From positions 1 through 36,773 of the forward strand of contig JAFGFO010000335.1 in the NCBI GenBank assembly GCA_016931085.1: a stretch of DNA of 36,773 bases, in the 5' to 3' direction. Made by a program: the position numbers and the translations under genes. The notes under the pieces were generated by a model that did no database searches, was not told the origin of the DNA, and saw only the letters and a list, made by a program, of their open reading frames with translations. This DNA comes from Thermoflexales bacterium (lineage in GTDB: Bacteria; Chloroflexota; Anaerolineae; Fen-1058). Below, one piece after another: positions 1-7,469 of the stretch (positions are counted from its first letter, which is position 1; each line of letters begins with the position of its first letter).

Positions 1-876
1 GGGATCGGGCACAGTGCCTGGGATGGGGGTCAGGCGGTCTTTGACCCGCAGGCCCATGTGCGGGATCGAGCGCATCAGCCCGACCGTATAGGGGTGGAGC
101 GGGTTGCGAAAGATGGTACGTGCATCGCTCATCTCCACCACTTTTCCCATGTACATCACCGCCACCCGGCTGCACATCTCGGCGATCACCCCCAGGTTGT
201 GTGTGATCATCAGAATGGCTGTTCCCATGTCGCGCTGGAGTTGTTTCATCAGCTCGAGGATCTGGGCTTGGATGGTGACGTCCAGGGCCGTGGTGGGCTC
301 GTCGGCGATGAGCAGGGCCGGGTTGCAGGAAAGCGCCATGGCGATCATGGCGCGCTGGCGCATGCCGCCCGAAAATTGGTGAGGATACTCGCCGTAGCGT
401 TGTTCGGGCATGGCGATGCCCACCTCCGCCAGCATCTTGATCGCCCTGGCCTTGGCGTCTTCTTTGCACATGCACTGGTGAAGCTCGACCGCCTCCGCGA
501 TCTGGCTGCCCACGGTGTGCACCGGGCTGAGTGAGGTCAGCGGTTCCTGAAAGATCATGGCGATGTCGTTGCCCCGGATGCTGCGGATGAGGTCGCCGTT
601 GGGGTCGACCGTGGCCAGGTCGATCGGCGCCTCGCCGGCACCCCGGTCGAACAGAATCTTGCCCTGGGCAATGCGGCTCGTCTTGGGCAGCAGGCGCAGG
701 ATCGAAAAGGCCGTCACGCTCTTGCCGCAGCCAGACTCGCCGACCAGGCCGAGCGCCTCGCCCGGCTTGATGTCTAGCGAAACGCCATCCACTGCCCGGA
801 CTGTCCCATCCAGGGTGCGGAAATAAGTCTTGAGTTCTTCGATTCGAACCAGGTAGGGTCGCTGATCATCTTTCAT
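1..876 (-). CDS. Peptide/oligosaccharide ABC importer ATPase (OppD/DppD type), 3' end beyond window
   Basis: Cytoplasmic ATPase that powers uptake through the two permeases encoded just upstream. Visible are 292 codons from the ATG at 876. Walker A GESGCGKS is at residues 46-53, followed by the Q-loop IFQEP, the signature FSGGMRQR, Walker B LLIADEP and the switch histidine in ITHN. The [10 protein letters not shown] stretch near the visible end is the start of the C-terminal peptide-transporter extension typical of OppD/DppD. A roughly 20-residue insertion between Walker A and the Q-loop (around residues 75-95) makes it a little longer than usual. The start lies 9 bases after the stop of the OppC-like permease, so the two are in one operon; an OppF-like partner may lie beyond position 1. 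All ATPase motifs are intact. Whether the cargo is a peptide or a sugar cannot be read from this subunit. Confidence 0.95.
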   Translation of the reverse strand, partial: MKDDQRPYLVRIEELKTYFRTLDGTVRAVDGVSLDIKPGEALGLVGESGCGKSVTAFSILRLLPKTSRIAQGKILFDRGAGEAPIDLATVDPNGDLIRSIRGNDIAMIFQEPLTSLSPVHTVGSQIAEAVELHQCMCKEDAKARAIKMLAEVGIAMPEQRYGEYPHQFSGGMRQRAMIAMALSCNPALLIADEPTTALDVTIQAQILELMKQLQRDMGTAILMITHNLGVIAEMCSRVAVMYMGKVVEMSDARTIFRNPLHPYTVGLMRSIPHMGLRVKDRLTPIPGTVPDP

Positions 877-885
877 CTTGGTCAC

Positions 886-2079
886 TCATATCGTATAAGG
901 ATCGACTGCGTCGCGCAAGCCATCGCCCAGGTAGCTGAAGGCAAAGATGCAGATAGCCAGGACGAGAGCCGGGATGAACAGCCACGGATAATAGGCGAGC
1001 GTCTGGTAGTTCTGGGACTCGTTGATCAACACGCCCCAACTGGTGATGGGGGGGCGCAGCCCCAGTCCCAAGAAACTCAAGGACGTCTCGGCCAGGACCA
1101 TGGACGGCATGGCCAGCGTCGAGACGACGATGATCTGCCCCAAAGTGGCCGGGACGAGGTGCCTGAAGATGACCCATCGATCGCTGGCGCCGGCCATCCG
1201 GGCCGCCAAGACGAAATCCGCGCTGCGCAACGCCAGCACCTGCCCGCGCAGTTGCCGGGCCAGCCAGGTCCATCCGATTAAGGACAGGATGACGGTGATG
1301 GCGAAATAGGTTTGCAGATCGCCCCACTCGTGAGGAATGGCCGCCGACAGTGCCATCCACAAGGGAATAGCCGGAAAAGAGCGGATCAACTCGATGATCC
1401 GCTGCACCAAATCGTCCACCCGTCCGCCGTAATAACCGGAGACCAGGCCCATGATTGATCCCAAGGCTAGGCTGAGGACAACGCCCACCAGGCCGATCGT
1501 CAGCGAGACCTGGCTGCCCAACAGGATGCGCGACAGCACGTCGCGCCCCTGCATGTCGGTGCCCAGCAGACAGATGGGCCCACCCTCGGCCCCACCCTCG
1601 GCGCCGAACAGGTGCGCGTCGGTCGGGATCAGGCCGAACAACTTGTGTGGCTCGCCACGGACAAAGAATCGGATGGGCAGTTTTTTGTCCGGGTCTGGCG
1701 TGTACGTCCGGCTCAAATCAGCTTTATTGAAGGTCAACTTGGCGTCGTAGACGAATGGCTGAAAGCGGCCGCCGTCGAACCAGTGGACGGTCTGCGGCGG
1801 CATGTAGATGTTGTTCCTGAAACGAGTGGTCAGGGTATAAGGCGCCAGGAAATTGGCGAACAGCGCAGACAGGTAAAACAGCAGGACGACGAGTCCGCCG
1901 CCAAGAGCGGCCTTGTTGCGGAGAAACTTGCGCCACATCAACTGCCACTGCGAAGCGGCATAGATGCTCTCGATCGGCTTGCCGGTCTTGAGGTCGACGA
2001 TCGGCTCTTCGGCTTCGGCCTGAGGCCCTTTCTCGTACAGCTTGAATAACTCTTGAGACGTGCTCGCTATGTCTTTCAT
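886..2079 (-). CDS. ABC importer permease, OppC/DppC family
   Basis: Inner-membrane channel subunit of 397 residues. The N-terminus is cytoplasmic (about 1-57), the first membrane helix is at about 60-82, and a long extracytoplasmic region (about 85-180) precedes the conserved permease core. That region contains LLGTDMQGRDVLSRIL, a hallmark of the OppC family. The EAA loop that docks on the ATPase is seen as AARMAGASDRWVIFRHLVP. The C-terminus has the family motif SFLGLGLRPP. It is about 100 residues longer than typical DppC because of the extended first extracytoplasmic loop. Its ATG overlaps the stop of the OppB-like gene by 4 bases (ATGA), indicating translational coupling. Confidence 0.95.
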   Translation of the reverse strand: MKDIASTSQELFKLYEKGPQAEAEEPIVDLKTGKPIESIYAASQWQLMWRKFLRNKAALGGGLVVLLFYLSALFANFLAPYTLTTRFRNNIYMPPQTVHWFDGGRFQPFVYDAKLTFNKADLSRTYTPDPDKKLPIRFFVRGEPHKLFGLIPTDAHLFGAEGGAEGGPICLLGTDMQGRDVLSRILLGSQVSLTIGLVGVVLSLALGSIMGLVSGYYGGRVDDLVQRIIELIRSFPAIPLWMALSAAIPHEWGDLQTYFAITVILSLIGWTWLARQLRGQVLALRSADFVLAARMAGASDRWVIFRHLVPATLGQIIVVSTLAMPSMVLAETSLSFLGLGLRPPITSWGVLINESQNYQTLAYYPWLFIPALVLAICIFAFSYLGDGLRDAVDPYTI

Positions 2080-3059
2080 GTGTAAACGATCCTCGGGTCA
2101 ACCCAGGCCAGCAGGATATCGGCTACCAGGTTGGACAACATCAGCATCACGGTCATGACCAGCAAGATCGTTCCGGACAAGTACATGTCCTGGCTGAGCA
2201 GGGCACGCAAAAAGACCGGCCCCAACGTGGGCAGCATCATCACGATGCCTACCAGGGCCGACTCGCCAATAATCTTGGGAATCTCGAGTGCCAACACGCT
2301 GATCAGCGGGTTGATGGCCACGCGCACGGCGTACTTGTTGATGACTTTGCGTTCCTTGAGCCCTTTGGCGCGGGCCGTGATGATGTGCTGCTGCCCCAAT
2401 ACGTCCAGCAGATTGCTGCGCATGATGCGCTGCAGTTGAGCCGTGCTCGCCAGCCCCAGCACGACCACCGCCGGCAATAGATGGCTCAGGTAGTCTCCCA
2501 CTTTCTCCAACGTCCAGGGGGTGTTCTCAAGACCGCGTGACATGGTCCCGCCCACGTCAAAGTGTAGCACGACGATGCCCAGGAACATCCACAGCAGCGC
2601 CACCAGGAAACCGGGCAGGCACAACCCCAAGAAGCCAATCGCTGACAACAGATTGTCGCCGATGGAATATTGGTGCGTGGCCGAGTAGATGCCGATGGGA
2701 ATGGATACCGCCATCGTGAAAAGCAGAGCTAGGAGACCCAGGTAAAGCGTGTAGGCTAGCTTGCTGGCAATCACATCCCAAACCGGCGCTTTCCACTCGA
2801 GCGAGTAGCCAAAATCCAGTCGAAACCAACCGGAAACCCAACGCAAGTACTGGATGTGCCACGGTTTGTCCAATTGGTAGATCGTTTGCAGTTGCTTGAT
2901 CGTCTCCTTGTCTTGTCCCCCGCCGGTTGCCGCTACCTCAGCCTGCAGCGTGGTAAAGAAATCCCCCGGCGGCAACTGGATGATGATGAACGTGACGATC
3001 GAGACGACAAAGATGGTCGGGATCATTACCAGGAGACGTCTCAGGATATAGGCTAACAT
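2076..3059 (-). CDS. ABC importer permease, OppB/DppB family
   Basis: Inner-membrane channel subunit of 327 residues, the partner of the OppC-like permease. It begins with the family-typical N-terminal helix (MLAYILRRLLVMIPTIFVVS) and has a loop with PPGDFF in place of the usual PGDP motif. The EAA-type loop is seen around TARAKGLKERKVINKYAVR. The C-terminal end VDILLAWVDPRI closely follows the OppB consensus ...DPRI/V. A GAGGG ribosome-binding site lies 6-8 bases before the ATG. A 12-bp perfect hairpin separates it from the binding-protein gene, which commonly lets the binding protein be made in excess over the membrane parts. Confidence 0.95.
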   Translation of the reverse strand: MLAYILRRLLVMIPTIFVVSIVTFIIIQLPPGDFFTTLQAEVAATGGGQDKETIKQLQTIYQLDKPWHIQYLRWVSGWFRLDFGYSLEWKAPVWDVIASKLAYTLYLGLLALLFTMAVSIPIGIYSATHQYSIGDNLLSAIGFLGLCLPGFLVALLWMFLGIVVLHFDVGGTMSRGLENTPWTLEKVGDYLSHLLPAVVVLGLASTAQLQRIMRSNLLDVLGQQHIITARAKGLKERKVINKYAVRVAINPLISVLALEIPKIIGESALVGIVMMLPTLGPVFLRALLSQDMYLSGTILLVMTVMLMLSNLVADILLAWVDPRIVYT

Positions 3060-3086
3060 GAATGTCCCTCATCACATAGATACAAG

Positions 3087-3114
3087 GGAGGAGCCTGCCC
3101 AAGCAGGCTCCTCC
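3087..3114. repeat. 12-bp perfect stem-loop between binding-protein and permease genes
   Basis: Arms GGAGGAGCCTGC (3087-3098) and GCAGGCTCCTCC (3103-3114) are exact complements around a CCAA loop. There is no T run on either side, so it is not a classical terminator. Its position behind the binding-protein gene suggests mRNA stabilisation or partial termination. The inner core (AGCCTG...CAGGCT) is shared with the hairpin at 10122-10151. Confidence 0.8.
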
Positions 3115-3125
3115 ACAATGTAGCG

Positions 3126-5150
3126 TTATTTGACCTTTGCCACGTCGATCCAGTAGTGAGATGGATCCTGCGTGCCGGGGGCCATGACGATCCAGTCAGT
3201 GGTAAAGTCTTCCTGGACATTGTAGAAATAGTTTTTGACCACAACTGGCTGTGGCGACTGGCCACACGTTCCGATGGCGTTGAGGCGCTCGGTCGACAGC
3301 CGGACGATCTGCTTGCCGATCTTGACTTGCTCGTCCGGATCGACGGTCAACCGGTACTGGTCGTACAGATCCAGCAACTCTTTCATCTCGGCCGAGGGCG
3401 CTTCGCCCTCTTTGCCGCCGGTCTTGTACCAGATGCCAAAGGCCGGCGCCATCCACGAGCGCTCGTCGAAAGGCAACTGGTAGATCGGGTCAACCATAGG
3501 CACCAGGCCGCGGTCGGTGCTCCAGGTGGAGATCATGACCTCGTTGCCGCAGGCACGCGGCCAGTACACGTCGCGCGACATGGACTCGACCTTGGTGTCG
3601 ACGCCGGCCGCCGTCCAGGCTTCGGCTGCCAGGTTGATGACGTCCAACATGGGGCCACCGGTCTCCATCGTCTCGATGACGAGTTGGATCCTGGTGCCAT
3701 CCGCGAAGGTGCGCATGCCGCCGGCACCTACCTTTAGCCCGATCTCGTCGAGCAGTGCCTTGACCTGTGCGAGGTCTTGCTCGGCGTACAGCTTCTCGAT
3801 GTCAGGCTGGAACAAGGCCGAGTCGCGTACGACGGTGATCGTGCGTGGTTCGGCCTGGCCCAGCCAGGCTACCTGGTTCATCAGGTCGCGGTCGAGAGCC
3901 TGTGAAAGCGCCTGGCGGAACTTGGCGTTCTGCAGCAACTCGCGATACTGGGGGTCCTTGTAGCTCTGATTGGGGAAGAAGGTCATGTGCGACGCGTTGG
4001 CATTGACCCACAACAGCATGTGATAGTTGTTCGCCTCGGCGTTTTGCTGGTAGACCTGGTACTGCGCCAGCGCGATGCTGCGGGCTTGCATGTCGATCTT
4101 GCCGGCCAGGGCCAGGGAGTTGATGGCCGGGGTGTTCTCGACCAGGTAGAAGTAGAGCTCGTCAATGTACGGCAATTGGTTGCCCTCGACGTCTACCTTC
4201 CAATAGTACGGATTGCGGGTGGCCAGCATGTGGTCGGCGCCCGTCTTCCAGTCGGTGATCTGCCAGGGCGTCATGACTGGGCGCTCGGTGTTATAGTCCA
4301 TGGCCTTTTCTTCGAATATCTCGTAGGTGGCGCTCGTGTTGTGCTTGGGATGGAACTGTTCCAGGTAGTGCTTGGGAGCGAAAAAGCCAAAGCGCTCAAA
4401 GCCCAGTGGCCACTGGTTGCCGTGAAAGGCCAGGCCGACTGTTTCAGCCAGGCCGTTCGGGGCGACGAACTTGAGCTTGATGGTGAGATCATTCACCTTT
4501 TCCAGTGTCATCTTCTCGCCTTTGACCACCCACTCGGCGTGAGGCGCGCTGGTGATCTTGGGATCGTTCTCGATGTCCTCCCACCAGAAGATGATGTCGT
4601 CGACGGTGAACGGTGCGCCATCCGACCACTTGAGCCCCTCGCGCAGGTAGAGCGTCAGCGTCTTGCCGCCATCTGCCCATTCCCATTTCTCGGCCAGGCC
4701 CGGCTGCACCGGGTCCTTGGGATCGCGCGGCCAGCGCAGCATCGGCTCATAGTTGAGTCGTCCGAAGCAGTGATAGTCCTTGATGCCTGACCAGCCGCGA
4801 TGCCAGGTGCCGCCGTACTGGCCGACTGACTTGACTGGCAGAACCACCAGCGGGTTCTTGGGCAGGCGATCCTCAACCGGCGGCAGTTTGCCAGTTTTGA
4901 CCTGCTCGGCCAGTTGTGGCGCTTCGCTGTACTTGGAAGGCGGTATGGGGGTGACTTCTTTGACGACTTCCTTGACGACTTCCTTGGTCACCTCGACTTT
5001 AACTTCTTTCTCAACTTCCTTGATGACTTCCTTGGTCACCTCAATCACTTGGGGTGCCGTTGGGCCACAAGCGGAGATTACCCCTAACAACACCAATACC
5101 AGGCTGCACGTGAGTGCGGCTAGCCACATCGTTCTCTTGGAGCGAGTCAT
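3126..5150 (-). CDS. Solute-binding lipoprotein of ABC importer (SBP family 5)
   Basis: Extracellular, membrane-tethered binding protein of 674 residues. The signal peptide ends in a lipobox (VISAC) with the lipidated cysteine at residue 28. Residues about 35-67 are a low-complexity charged spacer of repeated VTKEV/VVKEV units, as in many Chloroflexota binding lipoproteins. The mature domain follows the family 5 pattern: PGLAEKWEWADGGKTLTLYLREGLKWSDG with FTVDD is the conserved N-lobe block. Family 5 binds peptides, nickel or oligosaccharides. Its place next to a pectate lyase and a LacI regulator argues for an oligosaccharide (inference). It has a strong ribosome-binding site, AAGGAGG, about 9 bases before the ATG. 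It is the first gene of the importer operon; a weak operator-like AAGCGCTT site lies about 55 bases upstream. Confidence 0.94.
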   Translation of the reverse strand: MTRSKRTMWLAALTCSLVLVLLGVISACGPTAPQVIEVTKEVIKEVEKEVKVEVTKEVVKEVVKEVTPIPPSKYSEAPQLAEQVKTGKLPPVEDRLPKNPLVVLPVKSVGQYGGTWHRGWSGIKDYHCFGRLNYEPMLRWPRDPKDPVQPGLAEKWEWADGGKTLTLYLREGLKWSDGAPFTVDDIIFWWEDIENDPKITSAPHAEWVVKGEKMTLEKVNDLTIKLKFVAPNGLAETVGLAFHGNQWPLGFERFGFFAPKHYLEQFHPKHNTSATYEIFEEKAMDYNTERPVMTPWQITDWKTGADHMLATRNPYYWKVDVEGNQLPYIDELYFYLVENTPAINSLALAGKIDMQARSIALAQYQVYQQNAEANNYHMLLWVNANASHMTFFPNQSYKDPQYRELLQNAKFRQALSQALDRDLMNQVAWLGQAEPRTITVVRDSALFQPDIEKLYAEQDLAQVKALLDEIGLKVGAGGMRTFADGTRIQLVIETMETGGPMLDVINLAAEAWTAAGVDTKVESMSRDVYWPRACGNEVMISTWSTDRGLVPMVDPIYQLPFDERSWMAPAFGIWYKTGGKEGEAPSAEMKELLDLYDQYRLTVDPDEQVKIGKQIVRLSTERLNAIGTCGQSPQPVVVKNYFYNVQEDFTTDWIVMAPGTQDPSHYWIDVAKVK

Positions 5151-5202
5151 TTTTATAATCCTCCTTGTTTATCTGCAAACAGTTGCACGCTTGGCACCGC
5201 TG

Positions 5203-5218
5203 GCGCAAGCGCTTCGAT
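5203..5218. promoter_or_regulatory. Possible weak LacI-family operator upstream of the importer operon
   Basis: A central AAGCGCTT palindrome (5207-5214) lies in the 141-base gap between the LacI-family gene and the binding-protein gene. It shares the AGCGCT core with the strong operator arrays at 6305-6356 and 11343-11371, but the outer bases (GCGC and CGAT) differ from their consensus. No convincing promoter was seen beside it. It may be a low-affinity site of the same regulator, or chance. Confidence 0.35.
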
Positions 5219-5291
5219 AAGAGTTCCATTCTTGTTTGTGCTTTGCTTAACCTTGGTCTTGACTTGATCCGCTATCTTGCCTCCTTTTTCT

Positions 5292-6293
5292 TCACGGCGC
5301 GCTGGCGCGGACGACAAGCTCCGTCCGCAGCACGACCTCGTTACACTCTTGTGCACCGCCGCTGATTCGATCCAATAACAGTTGCATGGCTCGCTCTCCC
5401 AGCTCGTAGCGGGATACCCGGCTGGTGGTCAACGGCGGGGTAACGAGAGCGGCCATCAAGATATCGTCAAAGCCGACAATGGCCAGATCAGCCGGCACAC
5501 GCCGGCCCAACTCGGCACAGGCACGCAAAGCACCCACTGCTACCAGGTCATTGTAGCACAGCAAAGCCGTCAGCTCGGGATGCTTGCTGAGCAGATCTCG
5601 GGCAGCTTCCCGCCCACCTTCCCAGGCAGAGGAACAGGGTCGAATCCAGGCCGGACGTGGGTTGAATCCGGCCTCCTCCATGACGGCACGGTAACCTTTT
5701 ATGCGCTGGCGTCCACTATAGGAGGCCGGCGGCCCGGCCAGAAAGCCCACCGCCTGGTGACCGGAGCGCAACAGGTGTTGAGTCGCGGCCCGAGCGCCAC
5801 TCTTGTCGTCCACCAGGATCACGCCTACCTCCAAGCCTGCTAGCCGCCGGTTGATCAACACGACAGCCGGGTGGCGCTCCAACGCCGCGCGCAGCCTGTC
5901 GTCGCTAAGCCGTGAGCTGCACAAGATGAGGCCATCCACTCGCTTCTCTTCTAATGATCTCATCATCTCGATTTCCCGCTCCGGCTCTTCGTAACTATTG
6001 CACAGAAAGACGCTGTAACCTTCGCTGTAGGCCTTGTCTTCGGCAGCGCGAGCCAGGTCGGAGAAAAAAGGATTGGCGATGTCGGGTACTACCAGGCCAA
6101 GGGTGCCGGTCTGGTGGGTGGCTAGCCCGCGTGCAATGTTGCTGGGGCGATAATCCAGGCGCTCGATGATGTCCAGGATGCGTTGACGGGTGGCCTGGCT
6201 GACCTCTCCCTTGTTGTTGATCACGCGCGAAACCGTCATCAGAGAGACTCCGGCTTCACGGGCGACATCGGATATCGTAATGCGTTCCGACAT
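5292..6293 (-). CDS. LacI/GalR-family transcriptional regulator
   Basis: Sugar-responsive repressor of 333 residues, the normal family length. The N-terminal helix-turn-helix (about 4-28, ITISDVAREAGVSLMTVSRV) is followed by the hinge helix RPSNIARGLAT. The hinge retains the leucine that in LacI/PurR inserts into the central CpG of the operator, which fits the AGCGCT cores found nearby. Residues about 62-330 form the periplasmic-binding-protein-like sensor domain. The ribosome-binding site is AGAGGA, 7 bases before the ATG. The promoter (6357-6385) is followed at once by a row of palindromic operators, so autoregulation is likely. The effector is unknown; from the neighbours, a pectin-derived sugar or sugar acid is the first guess. 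Confidence 0.95.
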   Translation of the reverse strand: MSERITISDVAREAGVSLMTVSRVINNKGEVSQATRQRILDIIERLDYRPSNIARGLATHQTGTLGLVVPDIANPFFSDLARAAEDKAYSEGYSVFLCNSYEEPEREIEMMRSLEEKRVDGLILCSSRLSDDRLRAALERHPAVVLINRRLAGLEVGVILVDDKSGARAATQHLLRSGHQAVGFLAGPPASYSGRQRIKGYRAVMEEAGFNPRPAWIRPCSSAWEGGREAARDLLSKHPELTALLCYNDLVAVGALRACAELGRRVPADLAIVGFDDILMAALVTPPLTTSRVSRYELGERAMQLLLDRISGGAQECNEVVLRTELVVRASAP

Positions 6294-6304
6294 GGACGTC
6301 CTCT

Positions 6305-6356
6305 TGGTAAACGCTCACGTGAGCGCTCACGTGAGCGCTCACGTGAGCGCTAACGT
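6305..6356. promoter_or_regulatory. Tandem operator array of the LacI-family regulator
   Basis: Three exact copies of the 12-bp palindrome GCTCACGTGAGC (6313-6348) run head to tail, with a degenerate fourth unit after them. Read as 16-mers centred on AGCGCT, overlapping sites lie at 6317-6332 and 6329-6344 (both ACGTGAGCGCTCACGT) and 6341-6356 (ACGTGAGCGCTAACGT); a weaker one (TGGTAAACGCTCACGT) is at 6305-6320. Centres are exactly 12 bp apart. The array lies directly downstream of the -10 box of the regulator's own promoter, the classic place for repression. Confidence 0.85.
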
Positions 6357-6385
6357 AATATATCACAAGCTGTCGCGTTTGTCAA
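6357..6385 (-). promoter_or_regulatory. Sigma70-type promoter of the LacI-family gene
   Basis: Read on the minus strand: -35 TTGACA (6385-6380), 17-base spacer, -10 TATATT (6362-6357). The -35 box is perfect consensus. Transcription would start inside the operator array. The architecture is the same as at 11372-11399. Confidence 0.85.
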
Positions 6386-6455
6386 TAAGCAAGAACCTTA
6401 AATTTTCGCCCCAGAATGCGGCAACAGGTCGAGGATTATTCCGTCGGAGCGGGTC

Positions 6456-7331
6456 TCAAGCTCGCCCGGATTCTGCCACGACAGGATTGACCAGCTCACC
6501 GATCTTGGTGATAGAAATCTTGATCTCGTCGCCTGGCTTTATAAAGGGCTTGACGCTCCGCGCCAACTCGGTTTTGGCCGGCGTGCCGGTCGCGATCACG
6601 TCGCCTGCTTCCAACGTCATGACCTGGCTCAAGTAGGCGATCAAGTATGGGATGGAAAAGATCATCAGGCGAGTATTGGAGCGTTGCATCTCCAATCCAT
6701 TCAGCGTCAGCGAGATCTCGAGGTCGTGCGGGTCTGGGATCTCGTCAGCGGTGATCAAGGCCGGTCCCATCGGGCCAAACGTGTCGAACGATTTGCCGAG
6801 CATCCACTGGCTGCTGCGTTTTTGATAGTCGCGGGCGCTGACGTCGTTATGGATAGTATAGCCCGCTACAAACTCTAGGGCGTGTTCTTGGGCGACATTT
6901 CGGGCTTGCTTGCCGATGATGACCGCCAGCTCGGCCTCGTAATCCACCTGGTCCGTTACGGGTGGGATGACGATAGCCTGGCCCGGGCCGATGACGGTGT
7001 TGGCCAGTTTGGCAAAGAGGATTGGGTATTCGGGCGGTGTTTCCCGCCCTATTCCCATATGGCCGTAGTAGTTATTGCCCAGGCCAATGATCTTGCCCGG
7101 TCTTGGAAGCGGCGCAAGCCATGTCACGTCTGCTTCGGGCAAGATGCAGTCTTGATCTGCCGAAGCAAGCGTGTTTTTCGCCAAAGCCGCCCCGCTTTCG
7201 CCCAAATTTAGGAACTCGATCATGTTTGCCGGCAAGCTTGGCTCGGCCCGATTCAAGTCCAGGATGCCGCCTTGCGGAAGCTTTGCCCCCAGCCGAGGCA
7301 GTCCGCGATAGGAAAATGTAACCAGTTGCAT
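6456..7331 (-). CDS. Fumarylacetoacetate hydrolase (FAH) family protein
   Basis: Cytoplasmic metal-dependent enzyme of 291 residues acting on 2-oxo or 2,4-dioxo acids. The start is set at the ATG at 7331 (MQLVTFSYRG), because FAH proteins begin with such a strand; an in-frame upstream extension to 7397 looks non-native. The N-terminal small domain (about 1-75) is followed by the catalytic domain from GLGNNYYGH. Metal-ligand motifs are visible as DYEAELAVIIG and the NDVSARDYQ block, and the C-terminal TGTPA motif is present. Family members include 2,4-diketo-3-deoxy-sugar-acid hydrolases and homoprotocatechuate isomerase/decarboxylases. Next to a pectate lyase and LacI regulator, a role in sugar-acid breakdown is plausible, but the substrate is not determined by sequence. 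Confidence 0.9.
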   Translation of the reverse strand: MQLVTFSYRGLPRLGAKLPQGGILDLNRAEPSLPANMIEFLNLGESGAALAKNTLASADQDCILPEADVTWLAPLPRPGKIIGLGNNYYGHMGIGRETPPEYPILFAKLANTVIGPGQAIVIPPVTDQVDYEAELAVIIGKQARNVAQEHALEFVAGYTIHNDVSARDYQKRSSQWMLGKSFDTFGPMGPALITADEIPDPHDLEISLTLNGLEMQRSNTRLMIFSIPYLIAYLSQVMTLEAGDVIATGTPAKTELARSVKPFIKPGDEIKISITKIGELVNPVVAESGRA

Positions 7332-7375
7332 GGCTTGTCTCTTTTTTCTGGCAACTGCACAATGCGGCGCATTTA

Positions 7376-7440
7376 GCCGCAGAGGCACAGAGGACACGGA
7401 GCGAAATTAAAATTCTCTGTGCTCTCAGTGTCTCTGTGGC
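7376..7440. repeat. Imperfect inverted repeat rich in CACAGAG, between lyase and FAH genes
   Basis: Left arm 7376-7401 and right arm 7415-7440 match at 20 of 26 positions when the right arm is reverse-complemented; most mismatches are G/A, giving G-U pairs in RNA. The loop is AT-rich. The same CACAGAG/CTCTGTG wording recurs at 36559-36659, so this is one member of a dispersed family. Confidence 0.65.
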
Positions 7441-7469
7441 AAATTAAGGCAACGCCTGAGCAGAATGTG

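Noticed and set aside
838..856. TTCGATTCGAACC resembling a tRNA T-loop
   Set aside because: It lies in the first codons of the ATPase gene and no acceptor stem or other arms can be built around it.
3987..4790. Open frame of 267 codons on the plus strand opposite the binding-protein gene
   Set aside because: Shadow of a well-conserved family 5 protein; no start signal and no domain.
6313..6348. Three tandem 12-bp units as a possible CRISPR or microsatellite
   Set aside because: There are no spacers, and the units are palindromes in the start region of a strong promoter; operators explain them better.
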